NCBI GenBank assembly: GCA_000434215.1 | Contig: HF999696.1 | Coordinates: forward strand, 18,275-26,883 | Origin: Bacteroides sp. CAG:144 | GTDB lineage: Bacteria; Bacteroidota; Bacteroidia; Bacteroidales; UBA11471 | DNA: 8,609 nucleotides | Direction of reading: 5' to 3' | In this document: one piece after another, positions 1-7,377 of the stretch | Layout of the letters: each line of letters starts with the position of its first letter | Numbering within the stretch: the first letter of the stretch is position 1 | Made by a program: the position numbers and the translations under genes | The notes under the pieces: generated by a model | The model's input: only the letters and a program-made list of their open reading frames with translations | What the model was told of the DNA's origin: nothing | Database searches by the model: none

Positions 1-144
1 CTGCCCCGATATAAAATATTCCGACTGATTATCGGCCTCTTGCGGTCTGTTCTCAGCAGGCCGCATAGGCGGCCGTCCGTAAAATTGAGCAAAACCCGAT
101 ATTCCCCACAACAGAAATAGGCCGAGAAAAATATATTTTTTCAT
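1..144 (-). CDS. Secreted protein, N-terminal fragment (cut by window edge)
   Basis: Reading the minus strand from the ATG at 144-142, 48 codons stay open to the window edge. The N-terminus is a classic signal peptide: two lysines after Met, a hydrophobic core of about 14 residues and a probable cleavage at GFA|Q (residues 19/20). The mature protein starts with a Pro/Arg-rich stretch (FYGRPPMRPAENRPQ) and then reads EYFISGQ at the edge. A ...ISGQ/ISGR beginning is common at the start of carboxypeptidase-regulatory-like domains of Bacteroidota outer-membrane proteins, but seven residues cannot establish this. The start is supported by the signal peptide; upstream there is only a weak purine-rich stretch (AAAGACGA). 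It is transcribed divergently from the ABC exporter gene. Function unknown. Confidence 0.7.
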   Translation of the reverse strand, partial: MKKYIFLGLFLLWGISGFAQFYGRPPMRPAENRPQEADNQSEYFISGQ

Positions 145-298
145 TCGTCTTTTGATTCTTTATTTATGTATAAGAGTTTTGTTGCTTTGACTCAGGCAGC
201 CGCCGAAGGTTTAATTCATCACTCCGTTTTTATTTCGCTTTAACAGAATGTAACACCTGCGAATATTCCATACCGACCCGATATTGTATATAGCCCGA

Positions 299-306
299 CA
301 AAAGTA
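299..306 (-). promoter_or_regulatory. Candidate -7 box for the left-edge gene
   Basis: On the minus strand the sequence reads TACTTTTG, a full match to the Bacteroidota -7 consensus TAnnTTTG. The only -33-like match is CTTG at 332-329 with a 22-base spacer, which is poor. It would give a leader of about 150 bases. An 8-base degenerate match alone is weak evidence. Confidence 0.25.
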
Positions 307-477
307 ATTACTTAGACGCCACAGCAGACAAGCGGGTTACAGCAGAAAATATTTTTTAAGAATATGGTAAATCCTTTAACCCACGATTTGACAATAAAAT
401 TTTCTTGAAACCCAAATGACAAATCGACAGGAGGAAAAGAGAAATCGAAAAAAGAATTTAATCCTAATATTTTATCG

Positions 478-485
478 TATATTTG
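478..485 (+). promoter_or_regulatory. Candidate -7 box for the ABC exporter operon
   Basis: TATATTTG matches the Bacteroidota -7 consensus TAnnTTTG and lies 25 bases before the exporter start codon, which would give a leader of about 20 bases. No TTTG is found at the usual distance upstream; TTTA at 457-460 (17-base spacer) is the closest. Position is the best argument for it. Confidence 0.35.
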
Positions 486-510
486 CCCGGCAAAAAAACC
501 AGTCGACGTT

Positions 511-2337
511 ATGAAAGACCTGTTCAAGTTATTGTTAAGATTTGTCCCTCCCTATAAAAGATACTTGATACTCAATATTCTCTTCAACCTTCTATCGACA
601 TTGTTGAGTATTTTCTCGTTCATGCTAATTATTCCCATACTGGAAATACTTTTTAAGACAAGCGAGGCGACCTATACTTTTATTCCCTGGAATGAAGGCG
701 ACCTAAAAGATATTGTCATTAATAATTTTTATTGGTTTGTAGCCGAGCAAATCAAAACCAACGGTGCCATTTGGACCCTCATGTTATTAGGCGTATGGCT
801 CATCGTCATGACCTTTGCCAAAACCATGACTGCATACCTGAGTTCGGCCTGCATCATACCTTTGCGCGGAGGTGTGGTACGAGACATTCGCAACTTTGTA
901 TACCGCAAGGTGGTAAGCCTGCCGATCGGCTTTTTCACAAGCGAGCGTAAGGGCGACATCATGTCCCGAATGACCGGAGACGTGGCCGAAGTGGAAAATT
1001 CGATCATGACCTCGCTCGACATGATATTCAAAAACCCGATCATGATCATCAGCTACCTCACCACGATGTTTATCCTCAGCTGGCAGCTTACGCTTTTCGT
1101 GCTGGTACTATTGCCGCTGGCCGGCTTTGTCATGGGACGGGTGGGTAAGTCATTGAAGCGTAAATCACTCGATGCCCAGCAACAATGGGGTGGCCTGATG
1201 GCCCAAATCGAAGAGACCCTCGGCGGGTTGCGCATCATCAAGGCCTTCAACGCCGAAAACCGTATCTGTCAGCGTTTCGCTGCGATAAATGACAAATTCT
1301 ACCGTACGACCAACCGGATAGGACGCCGGCAAGCATTGGCACACCCCATGAGCGAATTTCTGGGTACTACGACCATCGCCATCGTCCTGTGGTTTGGCGG
1401 CGCACTTATATTGAAAGGAAACAGCGTCATCAACGCCGGGGAATTCATCTATTACCTTATCATCTTTTACAGCATTATCAATCCTGCCAAAGACCTTACT
1501 AAAGCGGCTTATACCATACAGCGCGGTCTCGCGGCCATGGAGCGTGTCGACAAGATACTCTCGACCGAAAATCCCATAAAGAACCCCGAGAACCCGGTAA
1601 GCAACGTCGCCTTGAACCACTCGATCGAATACCGGGACATTTGGTTCAAATACAATGAAGACTGGATCATCAAGGGAGTGAATCTCTCCATCAAGAAAGG
1701 GCAGACAGTCGCTCTCGTCGGACAATCGGGGTCGGGCAAATCGACTATGGCCGACCTTCTACCCCGTTTCTATGATGTAAACAAGGGAGGGATATACATC
1801 GACGGCATCGATATCAAAGACATGAAAGTATTCGACCTGCGGTCGATGATGGGAAACGTCAATCAAGAAGCCATTCTTTTCAACGATACCTTCTACAACA
1901 ATATCACATTCGGTGTTACCGACGCCACAAAAGAACAAGTCGAAGAAGCCGCCCGCATAGCCAATGCACACGACTTCATCATGGCTACGGAAAACGGGTA
2001 CGACACCTCTATCGGCGACCGGGGGTGCCGTCTCTCGGGAGGGCAACGCCAGCGCATAAGCATCGCCCGCGCCATACTCAAAAACCCGCCTATCCTTATC
2101 CTCGACGAAGCGACATCGGCCCTCGACACCGAATCGGAACGCTTGGTGCAGGAAGCTCTCGAAAACCTAATGAAAAACCGCACGACACTGGTCATTGCGC
2201 ACCGCTTGTCAACTATCAAAGATGCCGACCTCATCTGTGTCATGCACGATGGCGAAATCGTAGAATCGGGTCGACACGAAGAGTTGATAAAGCTCAACGG
2301 CTATTACAAACATCTCGTCGACATGCAACAATTCTGA
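511..2337 (+). CDS. ABC exporter, fused permease and ATPase, MsbA-like
   Basis: A 608-residue half-transporter, the usual length for MsbA/ABCB-type exporters, which dimerise in the inner membrane and use ATP to move lipids, peptides or drugs outward. The N-terminal half is a six-helix permease domain, with hydrophobic segments near residues 15-45, 86-105, 176-208 (two helices), 286-301 and 310-326. The C-terminal ATPase is complete: Walker A GQSGSGKST (404-412), Q-loop Gln 452, signature LSGGQ (508-512), Walker B ending Asp 532/Glu 533 and H-loop His 564. All catalytic residues are present. The ATG at 511 is the only good start, since no start codon lies between it and the stop at 406-408. 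In Bacteroidales such proteins are often taken to be the lipid A flippase MsbA, but nothing nearby concerns lipopolysaccharide, so the substrate is open. A small membrane protein gene follows after 8 bases. Confidence 0.95.
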   Translation: MKDLFKLLLRFVPPYKRYLILNILFNLLSTLLSIFSFMLIIPILEILFKTSEATYTFIPWNEGDLKDIVINNFYWFVAEQIKTNGAIWTLMLLGVWLIVMTFAKTMTAYLSSACIIPLRGGVVRDIRNFVYRKVVSLPIGFFTSERKGDIMSRMTGDVAEVENSIMTSLDMIFKNPIMIISYLTTMFILSWQLTLFVLVLLPLAGFVMGRVGKSLKRKSLDAQQQWGGLMAQIEETLGGLRIIKAFNAENRICQRFAAINDKFYRTTNRIGRRQALAHPMSEFLGTTTIAIVLWFGGALILKGNSVINAGEFIYYLIIFYSIINPAKDLTKAAYTIQRGLAAMERVDKILSTENPIKNPENPVSNVALNHSIEYRDIWFKYNEDWIIKGVNLSIKKGQTVALVGQSGSGKSTMADLLPRFYDVNKGGIYIDGIDIKDMKVFDLRSMMGNVNQEAILFNDTFYNNITFGVTDATKEQVEEAARIANAHDFIMATENGYDTSIGDRGCRLSGGQRQRISIARAILKNPPILILDEATSALDTESERLVQEALENLMKNRTTLVIAHRLSTIKDADLICVMHDGEIVESGRHEELIKLNGYYKHLVDMQQF

Positions 2338-2345
2338 TTTTTCTT

Positions 2346-2756
2346 ATGAGATACCCAAACCGCATATTGCCCCTCGGAAGCCTGCTTGCCGCCTTTCTGA
2401 TCCTTATCCTGCCGGGCATACGCGAAATAGAATATCTCATACCTACCGGCAGTCATGCCGAGACATCGATACCGGCGACTTCTCAAAAAGAAGGCGATTC
2501 CCCCCAAAACGGGAAATCGTGTTTCATCGATGTTCCCGGAGAATCTCAGCCGTTTATTCTGCAACAGAACCCTCCCCTGCACGTATGCGGCAGCGAAGTA
2601 CGACAACACACCACAACCCCGACAGATCTGCAAAGCCGGCATATATTACTATTCCGCACGTTCTATAAAAAGTTACATACAGAACAAATCATCAGACAGG
2701 CATTGCTGCATACCGACGGATATTTCTTTTATATGCTCTGCCGAATGCTCATGTAG
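2346..2756 (+). CDS. Small hypothetical membrane-anchored protein
   Basis: A 136-residue protein that I do not recognise. The start at 2346 is 8 bases after the exporter stop codon, in a different frame, so the two are very probably cotranscribed and perhaps translationally coupled; the gap is T-rich with no ribosome binding site. One hydrophobic segment at residues 7-24, after an Arg-containing N-terminus, could be a signal anchor or an uncleaved signal peptide. The middle (about 30-95) is polar and Pro/Gln/Ser-rich, probably loosely folded. The C-terminus is basic and aromatic and ends in a Tyr/Phe/Met/Leu-rich stretch. Cysteines are at 59, 81 and 132. The same frame is open further upstream inside the exporter gene, but that part is an out-of-frame shadow. 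Most likely the protein sits in or at the membrane; a link with the exporter is inferred from position alone. Confidence 0.65.
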   Translation: MRYPNRILPLGSLLAAFLILILPGIREIEYLIPTGSHAETSIPATSQKEGDSPQNGKSCFIDVPGESQPFILQQNPPLHVCGSEVRQHTTTPTDLQSRHILLFRTFYKKLHTEQIIRQALLHTDGYFFYMLCRMLM

Positions 2757-2770
2757 CAGAGCCTCTTTTT
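2735..2770 (+). terminator. Rho-independent terminator overlapping a stop codon
   Basis: GCTCTGC (2735-2741) pairs perfectly with GCAGAGC (2756-2762) around a 14-base loop, and a T-run (2766-2770) follows after three bases. The left arm lies in the last codons of the 136-residue gene and the right arm begins on the G of its TAG stop. It would end the exporter operon. The 7-bp stem is GC-rich but the loop is large, so strength is uncertain. Confidence 0.6.
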
Positions 2771-2792
2771 CTCTCCTATATCAAAAATATCG

Positions 2793-2836
2793 ATACTGTA
2801 TTTCGGTGACGATCTTCTGTCGCCGAAATACAGTAT
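2793..2836. repeat. 18-bp inverted repeat, long hairpin without U-tract
   Basis: ATACTGTATTTCGGTGAC (2793-2810) pairs with GTCGCCGAAATACAGTAT (2819-2836) across an 8-base loop. Seventeen pairs are Watson-Crick and one is T-G. No T-run follows on the plus strand, so it is not a standard terminator for the genes to its left, which already have one at 2735-2770. On the minus strand a short TTTTT lies a few bases past the stem. It sits 77 bases before the start of the next gene and could lie in that gene's leader or act as a DNA site for a dimeric regulator. Confidence 0.75.
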
Positions 2837-2913
2837 ATGATAACGCGGAAGAAAATCAATTTTTCCGGCTCTTATAAAATCCATCATTTATCAAATAATC
2901 ATATATATACACT

Positions 2914-3423
2914 ATGGAAACTTCTCAAAAAAACAACTATAAAAACGAACATATCGCCTCGAAAAAGGCTCTCTCCGCTACCGGTATCGTTACCCTCATT
3001 GTCGCTGCCGTTTCTTTCTACGTAGGATCTCTTTTCGGGGAAAACTCCGTTTTGAACATGAGCCTATTCATTTTGGGCATTGCATTAGGAATTTTCGGAT
3101 TTATAAAAATCTTCATGGGGGAAAAAGTGTTTTACCACAAAGAAACCGGAACAAAGTTGCGATTTAAGCGTCTCACATTCAGCAAAAATGAGAGAAATCG
3201 TTTGGAAAAGATTCTCCAAGAAAAAAATTTCGAACAAATCGGTTCGATAGCTCTCGGAGAAAACAAGTCCTCGGATATTCGCCTCGACATATACATCAGC
3301 ACAGACAAGCAATACGCCTCGGCTCAAATCATGGAATTTATCCCGTTCGAGTATCAAGCAATAGGACGTGCCGCAGAATATGAGGGGCACGACGCCGAAT
3401 GCTTGGCCGAAGCTGTGGCATAA
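2914..3423 (+). CDS. Hypothetical protein with two membrane helices
   Basis: A 169-residue protein that I do not recognise. A polar, Lys/Asn-rich N-terminus (1-20) is followed by two hydrophobic helices at about 21-41 and 47-68, joined by a very short loop (residues 42-46), so this is a helical hairpin. The rest (69-169) is a soluble domain with alternating charged stretches, ending in a small acidic region with a His and a Cys. By the positive-inside rule both ends are probably cytoplasmic. There is no signal peptide, lipobox or catalytic motif that I can identify. The ATG at 2914 is preceded by AT-rich sequence without a Shine-Dalgarno, as is usual in this phylum. It is probably its own transcription unit, bracketed by the terminator at 2735-2770 and the one at 3444-3485. 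The antisense frame of 130 codons over it is judged a shadow. Confidence 0.8.
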   Translation: METSQKNNYKNEHIASKKALSATGIVTLIVAAVSFYVGSLFGENSVLNMSLFILGIALGIFGFIKIFMGEKVFYHKETGTKLRFKRLTFSKNERNRLEKILQEKNFEQIGSIALGENKSSDIRLDIYISTDKQYASAQIMEFIPFEYQAIGRAAEYEGHDAECLAEAVA

Positions 3424-3443
3424 CGTTTTCCACACAAATCGAG

Positions 3444-3485
3444 ATAGGTGATTCCCCATAAATTTCAGGGGTATCACCTATTTTT
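3444..3485 (+). terminator. Rho-independent terminator
   Basis: ATAGGTGATTCCCC (3444-3457) pairs with GGGGTATCACCTAT (3468-3481) around a 10-base loop: 13 pairs and one T-T mismatch. A run of five T (3481-3485) follows directly. It begins 20 bases after the stop of the 169-residue gene. Confidence 0.9.
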
Positions 3486-3562
3486 ATAAGGGAGTTTGTA
3501 AAATAATGCTAATACAAAAAATTTATATGTTAAACTATACAATATATATAAAGAAATAGTTT

Positions 3563-3570
3563 TTACTTTG
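3563..3570 (+). promoter_or_regulatory. Candidate -7 box for the lipoprotein operon
   Basis: TTACTTTG differs from the -7 consensus TAnnTTTG at one position and is identical to the -7 box proposed for rplS. No TTTG is found 19-21 bases upstream. It would give a leader of about 60 bases ahead of the lipoprotein start. A promoter must lie in 3486-3638, since a terminator precedes it. Confidence 0.3.
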
Positions 3571-3620
3571 CGCGTTGTTTAATAGGGTGAAAATTAGTCA
3601 AAAAAATAGGATCATTCTTT

Positions 3621-3638
3621 TTTAGCATATTTAGCATT
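3621..3638 (+). repeat. 9-bp tandem repeat abutting a start codon
   Basis: TTTAGCATA (3621-3629) is followed at once by TTTAGCATT (3630-3638), and the ATG of the lipoprotein gene starts at 3639. An inverted copy of the core, AATGCTAA, lies at 3505-3512. The repeat occupies the place of a ribosome binding site. It may be a regulator site or chance in AT-rich DNA. Confidence 0.4.
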
Positions 3639-5630
3639 ATGAAAAAACTTCTTATTCCCTGCTGTCTCGTTCTGTTGGCCGGTTGTGTAGATAAAGACTA
3701 CGACAAAGAGATCGACATGAATGTAACGATTGCTGAAAACGGAATCACGCTTCCGGTCGGAGAAACCGATAAATTCACACTATCGAAATTAATTGATACC
3801 GACGATAATTTGAAAATCAACGGCGATAGCATTTATTACATCTCCGAATCGACCGACTCCAAGACCGAATTTGCCGCTATGAAAAGCGTTATCATAGACC
3901 AAAGCAACGGTTTGGCACCGGAGATCGAACCGACCGAAATCGCTATTCCGGAAGAGCTGGAACAAGCCATCGAATCAGGTATACCCTACGAAGGATCTAT
4001 TCCTCTCACCTTATCGGCCGATGTACCCATCAACCCGTCCCAGTTGAAAGTATCAAAAGATATAGAGAGAATCGACACGATCATGTTCGACTCTCCCAAA
4101 CAAGCAACACTTACATTTACTACCGAATTATTTGAAGATCAAGGCCCGGCAGAATTTTCCCTTCTCTTATCAGATATGAAGGTAACTCTGCCACAAATGC
4201 TGATTCTTTCTAACACAGATAAAATCGGAGATGCGGTATTGGAAGAAACCGACGATATGGGTAATCCTCTCGTTGTCAGGGATCATATTCTCTATGTTCC
4301 TTCCAAAAATGCCGAAAACGGTATATTCTCTATAACGCTCAATATCTACGGATTATGTGCAGGAAAAATACGTCCCGATGGAACCAACAACTTCCAGCTT
4401 ACTCCGAGTACCGATGACGAAAATATTCTCGACATCATCGACAATGAATTTGTTCTCAATGGCGACGCGTCGGTACAATTGGCACTGAAAGGCCCGGGAA
4501 CCACTCTTGCCGCACAAACCCAAGTAAGAACCGACTTCATAATCGAGGAACTCGAAATCACACGGGTGGCTGGTCTCATAGACGCCTCGGCCGATGAGTC
4601 TTTCTCGATAGAAATAGGCTCGATGCCCGACTTCCTAAGCGGAAACGACATCAGCCTCGATCTGAGCAATCCGTTCATCAAACTCAATGCAGCCAACCCC
4701 ATGGGTATTCCGGTAAAAGCCGTACTCTCCATCGATCCCAAAAACGACAAGGGAGTAAGCCTGAATCCCGAGCCTATTGTGGTCGATACGATCTTCATCA
4801 AACAAGCCTCTTACAGCGAATCGGAAAATCGCATGATTCCCAGCGAAAACCATATCTACATTTCGCAACGGGAACCGACCAACGACTGGGTCGACGCCGA
4901 GAAAAAAACATTCTGGCTGAACGATACGCTTTACACATGGGCACAAGGCAACCTTCCAGGATTGCTCGACACACAGATTCCGTCATCTCTCGACGCAACC
5001 ATTTCGGCAAGTACAGATAAAAGCATCGAACACATCGCCCTACTCAATAATCAGCCCAATGATGTAACTGTCGATTGCAATATTACAGTTCCCATGGAAT
5101 TCGGAGAGAATTTCGCCATCAATTTCTCTGAAATAGAAGGTGGACTCGACGATATATTCAGCGACGTATCGGTACAAGAAGCCGCCATTATCGCCAGCTA
5201 CACGACAACCCTACCTCTGGATTTGGAATTTACGATAAATCCCCTCCAAGAAATTTCGGCCGAGGAATATAACCGTCTCCCATCCGACGAAAAACTTCTC
5301 GACGACGATGACGAAGAATATCCCGAATATTACCGCATTCTCAAAAATGTAGGTTTCGAAATACTCAACGCCGACCAAAACGGGAAAGGTATCATCACCG
5401 GAACGACCGACATGAGCCTCGTAGACCCGGCTCCCTCGATGGGAAAAATCGTTATACGTCTTACCGAAAAAGAAAAGGACGCATTGAAATCTCTCACACA
5501 CCTGCAATACAGCGTAGCCGGGAATCTGACCAAAGGACTCGAAAGCGGAGCGCTGCGCAGTACACAATATCTGCAAATGAAACTGAGTGCAAAAATCGCC
5601 AAAATTGAAGTCGATATTGATTCTTTATAA
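3639..5630 (+). CDS. Large Bacteroidales lipoprotein of unknown function
   Basis: A 663-residue predicted lipoprotein. The signal peptide is short and ends in a lipobox LAGC with Cys 16 as the lipidated residue. The residues after it are rich in Asp (VDKDYDKEID), resembling the acidic export signals that send Bacteroidota lipoproteins to the cell surface, so surface display is plausible but not proven. The first part (D-Y-D...ID, then ITLPVG, then a leucine-bearing stretch) resembles a family of Bacteroidales lipoproteins that I have seen annotated only as hypothetical. The mature protein is acidic and rich in short beta-like segments, with no repeat or catalytic motif that I can see. An acidic patch DDDDEE is at 555-560. 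The gene for a barrel-like outer-membrane protein follows after 32 bases with no terminator between, so the two probably form an operon and may work together. The ATG at 3639 is fixed by the signal peptide. Confidence 0.88.
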   Translation: MKKLLIPCCLVLLAGCVDKDYDKEIDMNVTIAENGITLPVGETDKFTLSKLIDTDDNLKINGDSIYYISESTDSKTEFAAMKSVIIDQSNGLAPEIEPTEIAIPEELEQAIESGIPYEGSIPLTLSADVPINPSQLKVSKDIERIDTIMFDSPKQATLTFTTELFEDQGPAEFSLLLSDMKVTLPQMLILSNTDKIGDAVLEETDDMGNPLVVRDHILYVPSKNAENGIFSITLNIYGLCAGKIRPDGTNNFQLTPSTDDENILDIIDNEFVLNGDASVQLALKGPGTTLAAQTQVRTDFIIEELEITRVAGLIDASADESFSIEIGSMPDFLSGNDISLDLSNPFIKLNAANPMGIPVKAVLSIDPKNDKGVSLNPEPIVVDTIFIKQASYSESENRMIPSENHIYISQREPTNDWVDAEKKTFWLNDTLYTWAQGNLPGLLDTQIPSSLDATISASTDKSIEHIALLNNQPNDVTVDCNITVPMEFGENFAINFSEIEGGLDDIFSDVSVQEAAIIASYTTTLPLDLEFTINPLQEISAEEYNRLPSDEKLLDDDDEEYPEYYRILKNVGFEILNADQNGKGIITGTTDMSLVDPAPSMGKIVIRLTEKEKDALKSLTHLQYSVAGNLTKGLESGALRSTQYLQMKLSAKIAKIEVDIDSL

Positions 5631-5662
5631 TAAACTGAACCGAAGACCAAAATAAGGATAAT

Positions 5663-7099
5663 ATGAAATCTTATATAAAATATATATTGACGATAGGGTT
5701 GTTCAGCGTTATTATCGCCGGAGCATCGGCTCAACCCCTACAAAGCGCCTACTTTCTCGAACGTGCGCCACTGCGCCATCAACTCAACCCTGCATTGATT
5801 CCCGAAAGAGGCTACTTCACCATACCGGGATTAGGAAATATCTCGTTCAACGTCAGCTCCGACTTGAACTACACGACTTTTATCTACCCTTCCGACGGAG
5901 ATAAACTCAATACTTTCCTCAGCTCGGCCGTCTCTGCCGAGGAATTCGACAAAAAGATACGGAACAGCAATGCGCTCAACGCTAATATCGGCCTGTCCAT
6001 TCTCTCTTTTGGATTTCATAAATGGAACGGGTTCAATACTTTCGATATTTCATTGCACAGCAATATATCGTTTTCGTTGCCCGGAGACTTATTCCGCTTT
6101 CTGAAAAACGGCAGTGAAGGAAACGTAACGCAGTATGACCTGAAAGACGTATCGGCCAATGCCAATGCTTATGTCGAAGTCGCTTTGGGGCACGCCCATC
6201 GCATCAACGACCAATGGACAGTCGGTGCCAAAGTTAAAGCCTTGTTGGGTGGAGCACAGGCCGATGCTCACTTTGAAAAACTGACTCTCACAATGGCCGA
6301 AGACCAGTGGAAAATAGAAAGCTACGGAGTGGCCGACCTTTCGCTTGCCGGAGCTACCCTCGAAACCGATGCGGAGACCGGAGAAATTACCGGATTCGAT
6401 TATGACACCAATGGTATCGGTCTGGCCGGAGGCGGAGCCGGTATCGACCTCGGTGTTACCTATACCCCTATTGAAAACCTTATTGTGTCGATGGCCATCA
6501 CCAACATCGGGTTTATCTCATGGAACAAAAACCTGAAAGGAGTTACTCCCGAAGGAGAAGTCATCTACGATGGATTCACGGGAATAGGTAGCGATGACTA
6601 TACCGACGAACATGGAGAATCGCAAAATGTATTCGACGATCAGGTCGACGACCTGACCGATGACCTCGAAGCTCTCTTCAAATTCAATGAAGGGAAAGCG
6701 GCATCGAAACGGACGACGTGGCTTGCCCCTACACTCACCGTAGGCGCAGAATACCAACTTCTCAAAAACCATATCTCAGTGGGCGTTCTTTCGACAACCC
6801 GCTTTTACAGCAACAACACCCATACATCACTCATGGGAAGTGTCAATTTCAAACCGCTCCGTTGGCTGATGCTCGGCGTAAACGGTACGGTATCGAACTT
6901 GGCCAACTCATTCGGGGCCGTGCTCAACTTTGGCCCGCTTTTCATCGGAGCCGATATATCGACCATGCGTGTAACCCCCGACTACATACCGCTGGGAGAC
7001 TTAGCTGCCAATATCAACTTCGGTATTTCTGTTCCGTTAGGAAAAGATCCGAAGCTGAAAAAGCATAAAGTATATAACAGCGTTCCCGAAAATTTATAA
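5663..7099 (+). CDS. Outer-membrane beta-barrel-like protein, resembles DUF5723
   Basis: A 478-residue exported protein. The signal peptide (1-23) has a hydrophobic core and cleavage at ASA|Q. The mature N-terminus has the stretch RHQLNPALIPERGYF near residues 38-52, an RHQLNPA-type opening that I associate with DUF5723 family proteins of Bacteroidota; this is from memory, not from a search. Many amphipathic, Gly/aromatic-rich segments (for example VGAKVKALLGGAQA, FGPLFIGADIS) suggest a beta-barrel in the outer membrane, comparable to PorP/SprF-like or FadL-like proteins. A very acidic insert lies at about 300-340, probably a loop. The last 20 residues are a basic tail after the final strand rather than the usual terminal aromatic residue. 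AAGGATAAT just before the ATG is a reasonable ribosome binding site. It is the second gene of a unit with the lipoprotein, and a strong terminator follows. Molecular function is unknown. Confidence 0.88.
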   Translation: MKSYIKYILTIGLFSVIIAGASAQPLQSAYFLERAPLRHQLNPALIPERGYFTIPGLGNISFNVSSDLNYTTFIYPSDGDKLNTFLSSAVSAEEFDKKIRNSNALNANIGLSILSFGFHKWNGFNTFDISLHSNISFSLPGDLFRFLKNGSEGNVTQYDLKDVSANANAYVEVALGHAHRINDQWTVGAKVKALLGGAQADAHFEKLTLTMAEDQWKIESYGVADLSLAGATLETDAETGEITGFDYDTNGIGLAGGGAGIDLGVTYTPIENLIVSMAITNIGFISWNKNLKGVTPEGEVIYDGFTGIGSDDYTDEHGESQNVFDDQVDDLTDDLEALFKFNEGKAASKRTTWLAPTLTVGAEYQLLKNHISVGVLSTTRFYSNNTHTSLMGSVNFKPLRWLMLGVNGTVSNLANSFGAVLNFGPLFIGADISTMRVTPDYIPLGDLAANINFGISVPLGKDPKLKKHKVYNSVPENL

Positions 7100-7121
7100 A
7101 AAAATTTTCCACACGCCATAC

Positions 7122-7155
7122 AAAAAACCTCTGTAAGATTTTACAGAGGTTTTTT
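7122..7155. terminator. Terminator usable in both directions
   Basis: AAAAAACCTCTGTAA (7122-7136) pairs perfectly with TTACAGAGGTTTTTT (7141-7155) around the tetraloop GATT: a 15-bp stem flanked by A-run and T-run. It begins 22 bases after the stop of the barrel gene. Because it has six A on the left and six T on the right, it should also stop transcription from the minus strand, giving a second stop behind rplS. Confidence 0.95.
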
Positions 7156-7377
7156 ATTTCAGCTCGAAGAAAAATACTTATTGAGATTCCTAAAAGAAGA
7201 GGATTCCATATAGACCGGGCATAAATTCTTCCCGAAATAAGGTGCTGTAAGAGAGTTTTACCCGAGGAAGAGCAGACAATACCCCCAGCGAAATACTTCT
7301 TCATGACGGGAGGATATTCGGATACCTCCCTTCTCCGCCATAAACCTTTTATCTTTATCTCCCTTTGAGGCGATAAA
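7156..7377. other. Gene-free stretch between two terminators
   Basis: With the terminators, the gene-free span is 7100-7433 (334 bases). Between the two stems I find no supported gene: plus-strand frames are full of stops, and the one long minus-strand frame runs through both terminators and into the barrel gene. A small hairpin, GGGAGG (7308-7313) with CCTCCC (7325-7330), is the only local structure noticed. No TAnnTTTG-type promoter is seen on either strand. Confidence 0.55.

Larger units (their letters stand above)
145..510. other. Divergent intergenic region
   Basis: A 366-base AT-rich stretch separating the minus-strand secreted-protein gene from the plus-strand ABC exporter gene. I see no convincing gene here. 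It must hold promoters for both flanking genes, and weak candidates are listed separately. An AGGAGG at 429-434 looks like a strong ribosome binding site but no start codon follows at a useful distance. The frame of the exporter gene is open back to a TGA at 406-408 but contains no usable upstream start. Confidence 0.6.

Noticed and set aside
59..74. GGCCGC / GCGGCC inverted repeat with a 4-base loop
   Set aside because: It falls in the Pro/Arg-rich codons of the partial secreted-protein gene, so codon composition explains it.
429..434. AGGAGG as a ribosome binding site
   Set aside because: No start codon follows within about 5-12 bases, and the exporter gene begins 77 bases further on.
312..527. 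71-codon minus-strand open frame across the exporter start
   Set aside because: It overlaps the exporter promoter region and start codon, has Phe/Asn/Ile composition typical of AT-rich noncoding DNA, and shows no domain.
1165..1725. 186-codon open frame antisense to the ABC exporter gene
   Set aside because: It lies wholly opposite an unmistakable ABC exporter gene, has no recognisable domain, and long antisense frames are expected from this genome's frequent TCG, GAC and GCC codons.
2025..2345. In-frame upstream extension of the 136-residue gene into the exporter gene
   Set aside because: That part encodes the exporter ATPase signature, Walker B and H-loop in another frame. The signal-anchor-like N-terminus at 2346 fits the true start.
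3085..3477. 130-codon minus-strand open frame over the 169-residue gene
   Set aside because: Its start codon lies inside the terminator stem at 3444-3485 and it is antisense to a more plausible membrane protein gene.
7308..7330. GGGAGG / CCTCCC hairpin as a possible small RNA or terminator
   Set aside because: Only six pairs with an 11-base loop, no T-run and no promoter nearby on either strand; too weak to call.
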